From assembly GCA_902776955.1 (NCBI GenBank), contig CACYSG010000018.1, positions 45,596 through 109,595 on the forward strand: a stretch of DNA of 64,000 nucleotides, written 5' to 3'. A program made the translations under genes and the position numbers. This stretch comes from an uncultured Bacteroidales bacterium. Its GTDB lineage: Bacteria > Bacteroidota > Bacteroidia > Bacteroidales > Muribaculaceae. The notes below the pieces were generated by a model, which was not told the origin of the DNA, did not search any database, and saw nothing but the letters and a program-made list of their open reading frames with translations. Shown here one piece after another: positions 53,675-61,964 of the stretch (position 1 is its first letter; every line of letters begins with the position of its first letter).

Positions 53675-53698
53675 GTAGGGCCTCGCCTTGGCGTGGCC
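53675..53698. repeat. 24-bp hairpin repeat (module C), copy 3
   Basis: Identical to the copy at 36853. It lies 10 bases before module B copy 4. Confidence 0.8.
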
Positions 53699-53708
53699 CT
53701 ATCCACCA

Positions 53709-53774
53709 GCGACCGGGGACGGCTCTTCTGGATGAAAAATGCCTGCATTTTTCGGATAGAAGAACCGTCCCCCC
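53709..53774. repeat. ~65-bp hairpin element (module B), copy 4
   Basis: GCGACCGGGGACGGCTCTTC, then GGATGAAAAATGCCTG, GCATTTTTCGGATAG and AAGAACCGTCCCCC. Nearly identical to copies at 37025 and 49268. Confidence 0.9.
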
Positions 53775-53939
53775 ATAACCTAGGCAATCCCAGCAGACTT
53801 ATTTCAAATGATTCTCAATCACCTAACTACAATCTAAAATATAATTTTTCCGGGCTCTAAAAATCGTGCACCCCATGTTCACATCAGATAGTGAAAATGT
53901 CCGGTTTTGCATCATTTTTTTGCAAAAGTGGAGCGTTTT

Positions 53940-53971
53940 TTTGCCCGTTTGGAAAATATGACCTAATTTTA
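53940..53971 (+). promoter_or_regulatory. Promoter of the small beta-barrel gene
   Basis: TTTG (53940-53943) and TAATTTTA (53964-53971; last base differs from consensus) are 20 bases apart. Confidence 0.5.
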
Positions 53972-54033
53972 CACCTTGTTTTATATATTGCGGCAATAAA
54001 GTATTATCAATAAACAATTAAACAAGAGAAAAA

Positions 54034-54519
54034 ATGAAGAAAATTTTGACTTTTATCTGTGTGATGATGCTTGGTTTGGGCATCGGTCAGGCACAGGTTC
54101 ACCAGGGTGAGACTGCCGTGGGTGTAAACCTGCTCTATGGTAGCGAAATCGAGAGTATGGGCTTGGGCGCACGTTTCCAGTATGGCATCTTGGACCAGTT
54201 GCGTGCCGAGGTCGGCTTTAACGGCTTCTTTGCTCACAAGCACACCACGTGGTGGGATGTGAACCTCAATGCCCACTACCTCGTGCCTATCAGGAGTGAA
54301 CAGTTCTACATCTATCCCCTGGCTGGTGTCAACTACACGATGACCAAGGTGAAATTTGATGGCCCCTCCGACGAGGAAAACCATGTGGGTCTCAACGTTG
54401 GCGCTGGCCTCGAGTATGAGTTCAACGAGCACTTCGGGGTGAACCTCGAGTATCGCCACACCATCATCCGCAAGGTTGACCAGGGCGTCTTCGGCCTGGG
54501 TGTGAACTACAAGTTCTGA
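54034..54519 (+). CDS. Small outer-membrane beta-barrel protein
   Basis: This 161-residue protein has a signal peptide (ends GQAQ) and alternating hydrophobic strands typical of an eight-stranded OmpX/OmpA-like barrel, ending in aromatic GVNYKF. It is small and likely structural or a minor porin-like protein. It has its own promoter and a very strong terminator. Confidence 0.85.
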   Translation: MKKILTFICVMMLGLGIGQAQVHQGETAVGVNLLYGSEIESMGLGARFQYGILDQLRAEVGFNGFFAHKHTTWWDVNLNAHYLVPIRSEQFYIYPLAGVNYTMTKVKFDGPSDEENHVGLNVGAGLEYEFNEHFGVNLEYRHTIIRKVDQGVFGLGVNYKF

Positions 54520-54545
54520 TGCGATAAGAACAGACTTTAGTCGAT

Positions 54546-54593
54546 AAAACGAAGACATCCGCGCCTCATCAGTAGCGCGGATGTCTTCGTTTT
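54546..54593. terminator. Strong bidirectional terminator
   Basis: AAACGAAGACATCCGCGC (54547-54564) pairs with 54575-54592 over 18 bp around a ten-base loop, with T-runs on both sides. It separates the convergent beta-barrel and DUF4836 genes. Confidence 0.9.
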
Positions 54594-54613
54594 GTATATC
54601 CGTTCCGGGTGGC

Positions 54614-56143
54614 TTACTTCATCGGCTGCAGCTTGTCGATGGCTCCGGTCATGAACGACGAGAACCCGTCATCGTCGCTGTCCTCGTTGCCGAAACCGTC
54701 CTTCACCTTGATGGAGCACAGCGAGCGCAACAGCTCCAGTGTGGCGTTGGTTCCGGGCTTGTCGGTATAGAAATGACCACTGCCGTTGAAGATGTCTTTC
54801 AGGCCGAAGTCAAAGTAGCCGTTCACGTCCTCGTTGTGGGTCTGGGCAAACAGTCCCAGCAGCGCATCGTTAAAGAATTCACGCACGTTATTCATCTCAT
54901 AGGCATACCCCTCGGTCTGCTCATAGTCCAGCATCTTCATGTACAGGATGCCGTCGATGATTCCGATGCGTATCATCTTGTTGTCATACTGGTAGATGTG
55001 CTCTCCCTCATACAACTCGGGAGCCTGTCCCATCGAGTTGGCAAACGCGCTGATCTGCTTCACGACACCCTCGGGGTCGGTCGAGCGAGTCGCCAGCACC
55101 ACGTTCCATTCTCCCTCGAGGTGCGGGTCGCGCGCCAGGCCGATGGTGAACGGACCGTCAACTGTCGACAGGATGCTTGCGAGGTCGATGCGGCCGATAT
55201 AGGGAATTTTGCCGAACATGGTCAGCAGCTGCTGTATCTGCTTGAGCTGTACAAAGTTCTCGCCCTTGACGCACATCGTGAAGATGTAGTCCATCGAGTT
55301 GGGAATGGCCTTGAGAACATCGTCGCTGGGCTTGCCCAGGGTCGAGTTGAGCAGCTGGGCATACTCGCTGTTGTCGGCTGCCTGGATGTGTGTCTGCATC
55401 TCGACCCGGTCGTTATCGAGCTCGATGTTGCAGGTCACAGCGTCGATGTCACTCTCGGTGAAGATCTCGATCAGGGGCATCTTCTGGGACAACTCGCGAT
55501 AGACCTCGCTCTTGTTGAGGATGGTCTTCAGCCCCTTGCCTTGAATCCAGGCGTTGATGGCGGCATTGTTGTGCAGGATGTCCTTCACGGCTTTGTTGTC
55601 GGCGATACTGGTCGACGTCATCGAGAGGATGCCCTTGGCGGCCTTGGCGAGGCGGCTCTTTTCCAACGACTTGTTCACGGTACCGATAAACAGCACCTTG
55701 CCGTCGATGGCATACAAGTTGTCCTTGACATACATGCAGTCCAGACCCTCTACTTTCTCAAAGTCGCCACCCACTCTCATCGACAGGGTATTGCGTGCCT
55801 TATCGGGGTCACTGAGCGAGGCGATGATGACGCGGCCGAATGTCTTCACCGTGAAGAAGGCGTAGGCCTTCGAGTCGGTGTCGATGCCCATCAGGGGCAG
55901 GTCGTTGAGCATGATGCACAGGGGGGAGGTATCGTTCTCGTCGATAACCTGCTGCAGCGACTCCGGCAAGACGATTTTGCCGTCGTCGAGCATCTTGGCT
56001 TTCTTCAGAATCTCGGGGACATCCACACTCACCACGCCCGTAGCGTCGGCGGGAATCATCTTCTCGAGGTTATTTCCGGCACAGCCTGTCATGAAGATGA
56101 CCAGCAGCGTAAACAGGATTTTATTGAATAATCTGTTCAACAT
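54614..56143 (-). CDS. DUF4836 family lipoprotein
   Basis: This 509-residue protein has a lipoprotein signal (MTGC, Cys at about 21) and the DUF4836 pattern beginning MIPADATGVVSVDVPEILKK. It is a large exported alpha/beta protein known mostly from Bacteroidales; its function is unknown. It follows the DUF5106 gene by 73 bases in the same direction and probably shares its promoter. Confidence 0.87.
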   Translation of the reverse strand: MLNRLFNKILFTLLVIFMTGCAGNNLEKMIPADATGVVSVDVPEILKKAKMLDDGKIVLPESLQQVIDENDTSPLCIMLNDLPLMGIDTDSKAYAFFTVKTFGRVIIASLSDPDKARNTLSMRVGGDFEKVEGLDCMYVKDNLYAIDGKVLFIGTVNKSLEKSRLAKAAKGILSMTSTSIADNKAVKDILHNNAAINAWIQGKGLKTILNKSEVYRELSQKMPLIEIFTESDIDAVTCNIELDNDRVEMQTHIQAADNSEYAQLLNSTLGKPSDDVLKAIPNSMDYIFTMCVKGENFVQLKQIQQLLTMFGKIPYIGRIDLASILSTVDGPFTIGLARDPHLEGEWNVVLATRSTDPEGVVKQISAFANSMGQAPELYEGEHIYQYDNKMIRIGIIDGILYMKMLDYEQTEGYAYEMNNVREFFNDALLGLFAQTHNEDVNGYFDFGLKDIFNGSGHFYTDKPGTNATLELLRSLCSIKVKDGFGNEDSDDDGFSSFMTGAIDKLQPMK

Positions 56144-56216
56144 GATTATCAGATGGTCAAGGGTTAATCGTTATTTTGATAGCTGTTGGCTATACCTGGT
56201 GGTCAGCTGTCTGTTA

Positions 56217-57437
56217 TCAATTCTGTTTCGGTGCTCCGGGTGCGACGGGAGTCATGTTCACGCCGCGCACTTTACCCTGCTCGTCATAGGTGATGATGAA
56301 CCTCAACTTGCTTTTCTCGAAGTTCAGCACCGAGGTGTAGGCCTTGATGTTGGGCAACGATTGGATTTCCCAGGCCTCATGACCCTGATACTTGCCGAAA
56401 CGGCTCTCGAGCTGGGCAAATGAGCCGTCAAATGTGCTGGGCTGAACCTTGTCCTTCACGAGGTCCGACATGCTGTCATACATCTCCTGGCACTTGTTCT
56501 CAACAATGAAGCCGAGGACTTCTTCGCTGCGGGCGGTGTTGGGATCGTCGGCAGGGGCGGGCATGATGGTGGGATGAGGGGGAGTAACGGGCTGTTTAGC
56601 GGCCTTTTGGGTCTGAGCGGCGGGCGCTTGAGCGGGTGCGGGCTCCTCCACGACGGGAGAGGTCAGCTTCTTAAGTTGGGCCTCGATCTTGTTGAGGCTA
56701 CCCTCGTTCTTGGCGAGAACGGTGAAATTGCCGTCCAGCAGATAGAAGCAGGGCAGGGTGGGCAGGTCATACAGCTCGGCATATTCAATCTGGCGGCTCT
56801 GGTTCCAGCCGTTAATCATCATCGAGGGATATTTGGCCTTTTTCCACAGGTTCTTGTCATCATAGGGGTAGATGGCCAGCACGATGAGCTTTTTCTCTTT
56901 GACCATGTTGTTGATCAACTCGTTGTTGGCAAGGCGCTCCTTGACGGTCTCGCACGACTCGCAGTCAGGGTTGTTGAAGTACACGAGGATGTAGTCGGCC
57001 TTGAGGTCCTTCAGGTGGCGTGCGGTCTTGTCCTTCGGGGTGACGTAGTCAAAGTCGGCCGCAATGGTGCCGATCATGTTCTTGCGCGCTCCTTCGAGCA
57101 GCAGGCGCTGCCTCTCTTTCTCTCCAGCGCTCAGGACGTAGTTGTCGACGGCGTGCTGAAGCACCGACATGTACAATCCCTCGTTGTGAATGGCGTCAGC
57201 GGCGTTGCTGAAGCGCCTTTCGGCGAGTTCCAGCATCTGGCGGTAGGCGGCGGGGTCTTTGCTCAGGGCCTCCATGGTCGCATTCATCAGGAATTCGGCT
57301 TTCTTCTGTTCTGCATCGGCCATGGCGCTCACTTGTTCGATGTAATCATTATACTTTTCGGGAGCAGGCAGGGCCTGGGCATGAGACGAGAGCCATCCTG
57401 CGATGGCAACGATCGTGGCTAAAAAGATCTTCTTCAT
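56217..57437 (-). CDS. DUF5106 / thioredoxin-like exported protein
   Basis: This 406-residue protein has a signal peptide (ends SSHAQA), a helical DUF5106-type N-terminal part (about 25-130), a thioredoxin-like domain (about 135-260) with the redox motif C-ES-C in NNPDCESCETVKERL, a Pro/Ala/Gln-rich linker (about 265-300) and a C-terminal domain of about 100 residues resembling DUF3887. It probably handles disulfides in the periplasm. The two-residue spacer Glu-Ser is atypical for an oxidoreductase (commonly Gly-Pro or Gly-His). Its promoter abuts that of ybaK. Confidence 0.8.
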   Translation of the reverse strand: MKKIFLATIVAIAGWLSSHAQALPAPEKYNDYIEQVSAMADAEQKKAEFLMNATMEALSKDPAAYRQMLELAERRFSNAADAIHNEGLYMSVLQHAVDNYVLSAGEKERQRLLLEGARKNMIGTIAADFDYVTPKDKTARHLKDLKADYILVYFNNPDCESCETVKERLANNELINNMVKEKKLIVLAIYPYDDKNLWKKAKYPSMMINGWNQSRQIEYAELYDLPTLPCFYLLDGNFTVLAKNEGSLNKIEAQLKKLTSPVVEEPAPAQAPAAQTQKAAKQPVTPPHPTIMPAPADDPNTARSEEVLGFIVENKCQEMYDSMSDLVKDKVQPSTFDGSFAQLESRFGKYQGHEAWEIQSLPNIKAYTSVLNFEKSKLRFIITYDEQGKVRGVNMTPVAPGAPKQN

Positions 57438-57483
57438 TTTTTCTATTGGTTTAATTTTTGATTGCTGTCATGAATTTATCGTG

Positions 57484-57491
57484 CAAATGTA
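57484..57491 (-). promoter_or_regulatory. -7 box of the DUF5106 operon
   Basis: TACATTTG on the minus strand, 47 bases before the ATG. It lies one base from the plus-strand box at 57493. Confidence 0.6.
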
Positions 57492-57492
57492 G

Positions 57493-57500
57493 TAACTTTG
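57493..57500 (+). promoter_or_regulatory. -7 box of ybaK-aroC
   Basis: TAACTTTG on the plus strand, 20 bases before the ybaK ATG. Confidence 0.6.
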
Positions 57501-57520
57501 CACCATTAAGACAAAAAACA

Positions 57521-58081
57521 ATGAAAAAAAATGCCAAAACGAGTGCTGGCGCTATGACGGGCCAAGTTTCCTCGGGTTCCGCTAAAGCGTCGCAGCGATT
57601 ATCCAAGACCAATGCGGCACGACTGCTGGAAGCCGCTCAAGTCCCTTATGAACTCATCCCCTACGAGGTCGACGAGACCGACCTGGGGGCCCAACACATT
57701 GCCGACCAGCTGGGTGAGAACATCGAGCAGGTGTTCAAGACGCTCATCCTGCAGGGCGACAAGACGGGGCACCTGGTCTGCGTCATCCCCGGGGCCGAGG
57801 AGGTGGACCTGAAAAAGGCCGCCAAGGTCTCGGGTAACAAGAAGGTGGACCTCATCCCCATGAAGGAGTTGCTCCCCACCACGGGATACATCCGTGGCGG
57901 CTGCTCGCCTGTAGGCATGAAAAAGCCGTTCCCTACCTATATCGACGAGACGTGCATCCTCTACGACTACATCTATGTCAGTGCGGGCGTGCGCGGACTG
58001 CAGTTCAAGATTAATCCCGAGGCGCTGGTCGCTTTTGTCGGGGCGCAGATTGTTGACCTCATGGCCGAGAAGACAGAATGA
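57521..58081 (+). CDS. ybaK: Cys-tRNA(Pro)/Cys-tRNA(Cys) deacylase, YbaK/EbsC family
   Basis: Read from ATG 57521, this 186-residue protein has a basic N-terminal extension of ~30 residues and the YbaK editing domain with VFKTLILQG (catalytic Lys region) and GYIRGGCSPVGMKKPFPTYI. YbaK hydrolyses mischarged Cys-tRNA(Pro). An earlier start at 57458 would lie before the expected start of transcription. Its last codons overlap aroC as ATGA. Confidence 0.92.
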   Translation: MKKNAKTSAGAMTGQVSSGSAKASQRLSKTNAARLLEAAQVPYELIPYEVDETDLGAQHIADQLGENIEQVFKTLILQGDKTGHLVCVIPGAEEVDLKKAAKVSGNKKVDLIPMKELLPTTGYIRGGCSPVGMKKPFPTYIDETCILYDYIYVSAGVRGLQFKINPEALVAFVGAQIVDLMAEKTE

Positions 58082-59067
58082 ATACCATAGGCAAGATATT
58101 GACACTGACCACTTTCGGGGAGTCGCATGGCCCGGCTATGGGAGGCGTCCTAGACGGCATGCCTGCGGGCGTGGAGATCGACCTGGATGAGTTGCAGCGC
58201 TTTGTGGACCGCCGGCGCACCGGCAGCTATGTGGGTGCCAGCACGCGTGACGAGAAGGATAGGGTAGAGGTCCTGTCCGGCATCTGGCAGGGAAAAACGC
58301 TGGGCACGCCCATTGGCTTTATCGTCCGCAACGCCGATGCCCGCAGTGCCGACTATGACGAGATAGCCCGCTGCTATCGCCCCAACCATGCTGACTTCAC
58401 CTGGGAGGCGAAATACGGCATCCGTGACCCGCGCGGTGGCGGACGGGCCTCGGCTCGCGAAACGGTTGCCCGTGTCGTGGCTGGCGGCATCGCCGTCCAG
58501 GCGTTGAACCGCCTGGGCATCACCGTTACGGCCCGTATTGACGCAAATTCATGTGCCTCTGCCGCGGTCTTGGAACAGGTCGTTGCCCAGGGCGACACCT
58601 TGGGTGGCGTCATCGAGTGCGTCGTCAGCGGTGTGCCGGCAGGACTGGGCGAACCGCTATTCGGTAAGCTTCATGCCCGGCTGGCGGCGGCCATGATGAG
58701 TATCCCGTCGATCCACGGCTTTGAATACGGCGACGGATTCGACATGGCCTCCAAGCGCGGCAGCGAGGTGATGGACCTGTTCGAGAAACGTGACGATGGC
58801 ACCATCGGCACCGTCACCAACCATTCGGGAGGCATCCAGGGCGGCATCAGCAACGGCGAGGACATCGTGATGCGCATCGCTTTCAAGCCCGTCCCCACGC
58901 TCATGCGTGAAGTGTCCACCGTCGACCGTGATGGTAATCCCGTGACCCTGCCACCTCGTGGCCGGCATGATGCCTGTGTCGTGCCGCGTGCACTGCCTAT
59001 CGTCGAGGCGATGGCTGCCCTCGTGATTTTGGATAACTACTTGATAAAGAAAACAAATGTACTCTGA
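58078..59067 (+). CDS. aroC: Chorismate synthase (short form)
   Basis: Chorismate synthase makes chorismate from EPSP with reduced FMN. The 329-residue protein has the signatures GESHGPAMGGVLDG (N-terminal), RGGGRASARETVARV and NHSGGIQGGISNG, and a normal C-terminus (LPIVEAMAALVILDNYL). It is about 30 residues shorter than the usual ~355-360. The missing segment falls near residues 160-170, between VTARIDAN and QGDTLGGVIE. The core motifs are intact, so it is probably functional. The acyl-ACP thioesterase gene overlaps its end by 11 bases. Confidence 0.93.
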   Translation: MNTIGKILTLTTFGESHGPAMGGVLDGMPAGVEIDLDELQRFVDRRRTGSYVGASTRDEKDRVEVLSGIWQGKTLGTPIGFIVRNADARSADYDEIARCYRPNHADFTWEAKYGIRDPRGGGRASARETVARVVAGGIAVQALNRLGITVTARIDANSCASAAVLEQVVAQGDTLGGVIECVVSGVPAGLGEPLFGKLHARLAAAMMSIPSIHGFEYGDGFDMASKRGSEVMDLFEKRDDGTIGTVTNHSGGIQGGISNGEDIVMRIAFKPVPTLMREVSTVDRDGNPVTLPPRGRHDACVVPRALPIVEAMAALVILDNYLIKKTNVL

Positions 59068-59812
59068 CGATAAGAAAGTTTTTTACAAGGATTACTACCT
59101 CGCCGCCGGCGAGTGCAATCCTCAGGGCGAGATGCCCTTGACGCTGTTGATGACACGCATCATCGAGGTGGCCACTTTCCACGCCAACTCGTGGGGTGCC
59201 GGCTATTCGCGCCTCATTCAGGACAACCAGGTGTGGGTCCTCTCCAGGGTCACCATCGAGATGACGTCCTTCCCCAAGATTAACACCAACTACCGCCTCA
59301 CCACCTGGATTGAGGACTATAACCGCCACTTCTCCCAGCGCAATATTCGCATTGACGATGGCGACGGCAACACCTTGGGGTATGTGCGCACCATCTGGAT
59401 GGTGATTGACTTGAGCACGCGTGCCAGCGTCGACCTTTCCCAGCTGGAGTATATACGCGGCAACGTCTCCGACCTGCCGTGCCCCATCGAGCCCATCAGC
59501 CGCTTGCGTCCCATCGAGGAGGGACATGCCGTAGATTACACCTTCGGCTACATGGATTGCGACTTCAACCGCCACGTCAACACCGTGCGCTATCTGTCAC
59601 ACCTGATGAACCTCTTCGACATGGATTGTTATGACCACTTCTTCATCCATCGCATGGAGATAGCCTTCATCAAGGAAACCCACTATGGCGAGGCAGCCCA
59701 GTTCATCATCGACGACAGCGACCCCATGGACTCGCGCCTGAGCGTCACCGACACCGACGGCAACGACCACGTCCGTGCCCGCTTCATCTGGCAACCCCGT
59801 CAACACGACTAA
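59057..59812 (+). CDS. Acyl-ACP thioesterase
   Basis: This 251-residue protein is a double hot-dog FatA/FatB-type thioesterase that releases fatty acids from acyl carrier protein. The central motif YMDCDFNRHVNTVRYL matches the conserved D-x-N-x-H-V-N segment. The N-terminal half contains EVATFHANSWGAGYSRL. The length matches bacterial members. It overlaps aroC slightly and is likely co-transcribed with it. Confidence 0.9.
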   Translation: MYSDDKKVFYKDYYLAAGECNPQGEMPLTLLMTRIIEVATFHANSWGAGYSRLIQDNQVWVLSRVTIEMTSFPKINTNYRLTTWIEDYNRHFSQRNIRIDDGDGNTLGYVRTIWMVIDLSTRASVDLSQLEYIRGNVSDLPCPIEPISRLRPIEEGHAVDYTFGYMDCDFNRHVNTVRYLSHLMNLFDMDCYDHFFIHRMEIAFIKETHYGEAAQFIIDDSDPMDSRLSVTDTDGNDHVRARFIWQPRQHD

Positions 59813-59845
59813 AGGTCCCCGTTCCTGCGACCCACGTCGATGTAT

Positions 59846-59864
59846 TGCAAGCCTGTGGCTTGCA
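59846..59864. terminator. Triloop hairpin between the thioesterase gene and yigZ
   Basis: TGCAAGCC-TGT-GGCTTGCA is a perfect eight-pair hairpin between convergent genes. The T-run is weak. Its triloop form resembles the hairpins at 14811 and 23518. Confidence 0.4.
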
Positions 59865-59901
59865 CTTCTGGCTTGCACTGCACAATAGCAAGAAAAAGAC
59901 T

Positions 59902-60498
59902 TTACTCAATGATACTGGTGCCGTCGATGGCCGCGAACTGCTCACGCAGTCCCGGCACCTTGTCGGCATCGGCCTCGATCGTCATCGAGCAAACGTTGTC
60001 AAAGGCCTGCTCCACAACCTTCAGGTCGCTCTTTTTCACCACCTTCATCACATCGTTCATGCTCAGGTAGGGAAAGGTGAACGACAGCCTGGCCTGCTCG
60101 TGGCACTCGAGGATTTCACCCGCCTCGATGGCCAGTTTTGCCGCCTCACGATAGGCCACGATAAGCCCCGACGTGCCCAACTTGATCCCACCGAAGTAGC
60201 GGATGACCACAATCACGATATTAGTCAGCTCAAACGAGTTGATTTGTCCCAGGATAGGTTTGCCGGCGGTGCCGCTGGGCTCGCCGTTGTCGCTGCTCAG
60301 ATACTCGTTGCGCTCGGTGCCTATCATGTAGGCCCAGCAGCAGTGGCGGGCGTCATGGTACTCGTTGGCATAACGTTTGATGACAGCACGAGCCTCCTCG
60401 GCGCTCGACACAGGCTCGGCAAACGCCAGAAAACGAGACATCTTCTCGCGGTAAATACCGCTAGACACCCCCTTCACTGTCTTATAAAAATCACTCAT
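59902..60498 (-). CDS. yigZ: YigZ/IMPACT family protein
   Basis: Read from ATG 60498, this 198-residue protein has the IMPACT N-terminal fold with DARHCCWAY, SSDNGEPSGTAGKPIL and VIRYFGGIKLGTSGL, followed by a smaller C-terminal domain. Function is uncertain; eukaryotic relatives regulate translation. The TAATTTTG box at 60505 sits only 6 bases before the ATG, so the message may be leaderless or nearly so. Confidence 0.9.
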   Translation of the reverse strand: MSDFYKTVKGVSSGIYREKMSRFLAFAEPVSSAEEARAVIKRYANEYHDARHCCWAYMIGTERNEYLSSDNGEPSGTAGKPILGQINSFELTNIVIVVIRYFGGIKLGTSGLIVAYREAAKLAIEAGEILECHEQARLSFTFPYLSMNDVMKVVKKSDLKVVEQAFDNVCSMTIEADADKVPGLREQFAAIDGTSIIE

Positions 60499-60504
60499 CG
60501 CCCA

Positions 60505-60512
60505 CAAAATTA
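60505..60512 (-). promoter_or_regulatory. -7 box of yigZ
   Basis: TAATTTTG on the minus strand, 6 bases from the start codon. Confidence 0.45.
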
Positions 60513-60576
60513 CAAATTTTCCCTCACCCCACAAAATCCTCCCCGTTTTTTCCCCACCCCTATTATGACCCGTCCC

Positions 60577-60630
60577 CCGTTCTTTCCGTTCTTTCCGTTA
60601 TATCCGTTATATCCGTTCTCTCCGTTCCTC
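60577..60630. repeat. 9-bp tandem array, six units
   Basis: CCGTTCTTT twice, CCGTTATAT twice, CCGTTCTCT and CCGTTCCTC, the same unit class as at 12434. Confidence 0.85.
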
Positions 60631-60744
60631 CCAGTCACTCCCAGTCTTCCCATTCCCCTTTAACAAGATTTATTGTTTTTTCTTGACCATTCTAACAATT
60701 GAACGAGAGATTTTTGCTAATTTCGCACGTCTTTTTAACCTGTA

Positions 60745-61407
60745 ATGACAACGATGAAAATTTTAGACACTCTGCTTGCCGAAAAACTGATGCAAATTAA
60801 CGCCATCAAACTGCAGCCCGACAGCCCCTTCGCATGGGCAACTGGCTGGAATTCTCCCATTTATACCGACCTGAGGATGACCCTGTCCTACCCCGAGGTG
60901 CGCAACCTCATCAAGGTGGAGATGGCTAGGCTCATCATGGAGAACTTCGGCGACGCCGAGGTGATCGCCGGCATAGCCACCGGAGCAATCGCTCACGGTG
61001 CCCTTGTCGCCGACTCGCTGGCCCTGCCGATGGTCTATGTGCGCTCAACCCCCAAGGACCACGGACTCGAGAATCTCATCGAGGGAGACATCAAGCCTAA
61101 CCAGAAGGTGGTGCTCATCGAGGACCAGCTCTCGACGGGTAACAACTGCATGAAGTGCCTGAATACCGTGCGCGAGGCCGGCGGCATCGTCCTCGGAGCC
61201 GTTGTCATCTTCGATTATCAGTTCTCACAGGCGGCCAAAGCCCTGCGACGTGCCAAGTTGCCCTACATCACCCTCACTAACTTCGAGACGATGATGGACG
61301 TGGCGCTGGATAGCGGACGCATCACCGATGCCGATGCCGACACCCTCAACCAGTGGCACAGCGACCCCGAGAATTGGACCCCCGCCGGATTTGACCCCAT
61401 CGATTAA
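60745..61407 (+). CDS. pyrE: Orotate phosphoribosyltransferase
   Basis: This 220-residue enzyme adds PRPP to orotate to make OMP. The PRPP-binding motif VVLIEDQLSTGNNCMK is clear, along with the flexible loop region VYVRSTPKDHG. The length matches. Two ATGs, at 60745 and 60754, are possible starts. A weak box TAATTTCG lies at 60718. The SRPBCC gene follows after 27 bases. Confidence 0.95.
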   Translation: MTTMKILDTLLAEKLMQINAIKLQPDSPFAWATGWNSPIYTDLRMTLSYPEVRNLIKVEMARLIMENFGDAEVIAGIATGAIAHGALVADSLALPMVYVRSTPKDHGLENLIEGDIKPNQKVVLIEDQLSTGNNCMKCLNTVREAGGIVLGAVVIFDYQFSQAAKALRRAKLPYITLTNFETMMDVALDSGRITDADADTLNQWHSDPENWTPAGFDPID

Positions 61408-61434
61408 TAATTCACATCCAAACCGAATACTCAA

Positions 61435-61878
61435 ATGGAATCATTCAAGAGCAACCCGCAGATGATCGCATGTGATGCGGCAACCATATACAGCAAACTC
61501 ACTAACCCCTCGCTCATCAAGAACCAGATCGAGGCGCATGCCGACCGCATTGACCCGGAGGCCCGTCAGCACCTTGATACTGTGAAGTTTACCGAGGACT
61601 CCATCGCCATTCAATCGCCCATGGGCGAAGTGACCCTCGCCCTGGACCACGAGAACAGCATCGAGGGACAGCGTGTGGTCTATAAGGCTTCACAGTCTCC
61701 CGTTCCCATCAGCATGGTGGTCAATCTCGAGCAACGACCCGACAACATGACCGAGAGCACAGCCGAGTTGCAGCTCAACCTACCGTCATTCATGCTCAAG
61801 ATGGTCGAGGGACAATTACGCGAGGGCGCTAACCGCTTCGGCGAACTCCTGGCCCGCATCCCCTTCGACCGCCTCTAG
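61435..61878 (+). CDS. SRPBCC family protein
   Basis: This 147-residue protein has the START/polyketide-cyclase-like fold: an N-terminal SKLTNPSLI segment, the beta-strand region DSIAIQSPMGEVTLAL and a long C-terminal helix (FMLKMVEGQLREGANRFGEL). It binds hydrophobic ligands in related proteins; the ligand is unknown. It probably shares a transcript with pyrE, and is closed by the terminator at 61893. Confidence 0.75.
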   Translation: MESFKSNPQMIACDAATIYSKLTNPSLIKNQIEAHADRIDPEARQHLDTVKFTEDSIAIQSPMGEVTLALDHENSIEGQRVVYKASQSPVPISMVVNLEQRPDNMTESTAELQLNLPSFMLKMVEGQLREGANRFGELLARIPFDRL

Positions 61879-61892
61879 CCCCATGTAACATA

Positions 61893-61936
61893 TAATAAAA
61901 TGGAGACACAAAATCTTGCGTCTCCATTTTATTATT
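61893..61936. terminator. Bidirectional terminator built on the palindrome A core
   Basis: TAATAAAATGGAGAC (61893-61907) pairs with GTCTCCATTTTATTA (61920-61934). The centre carries ACAAAATCTTGC, a version of the palindrome A core, so a repeat seems to have been adopted as a terminator. It sits between convergent genes. Confidence 0.85.
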
Positions 61937-61964
61937 CACTTGAGGCCACTCTTTGGCCCGGCAA

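Noticed and set aside
54581-56131. 516-residue plus-strand ORF
   Set aside because: Antisense to the DUF4836 lipoprotein, which has a clean lipobox and family pattern.
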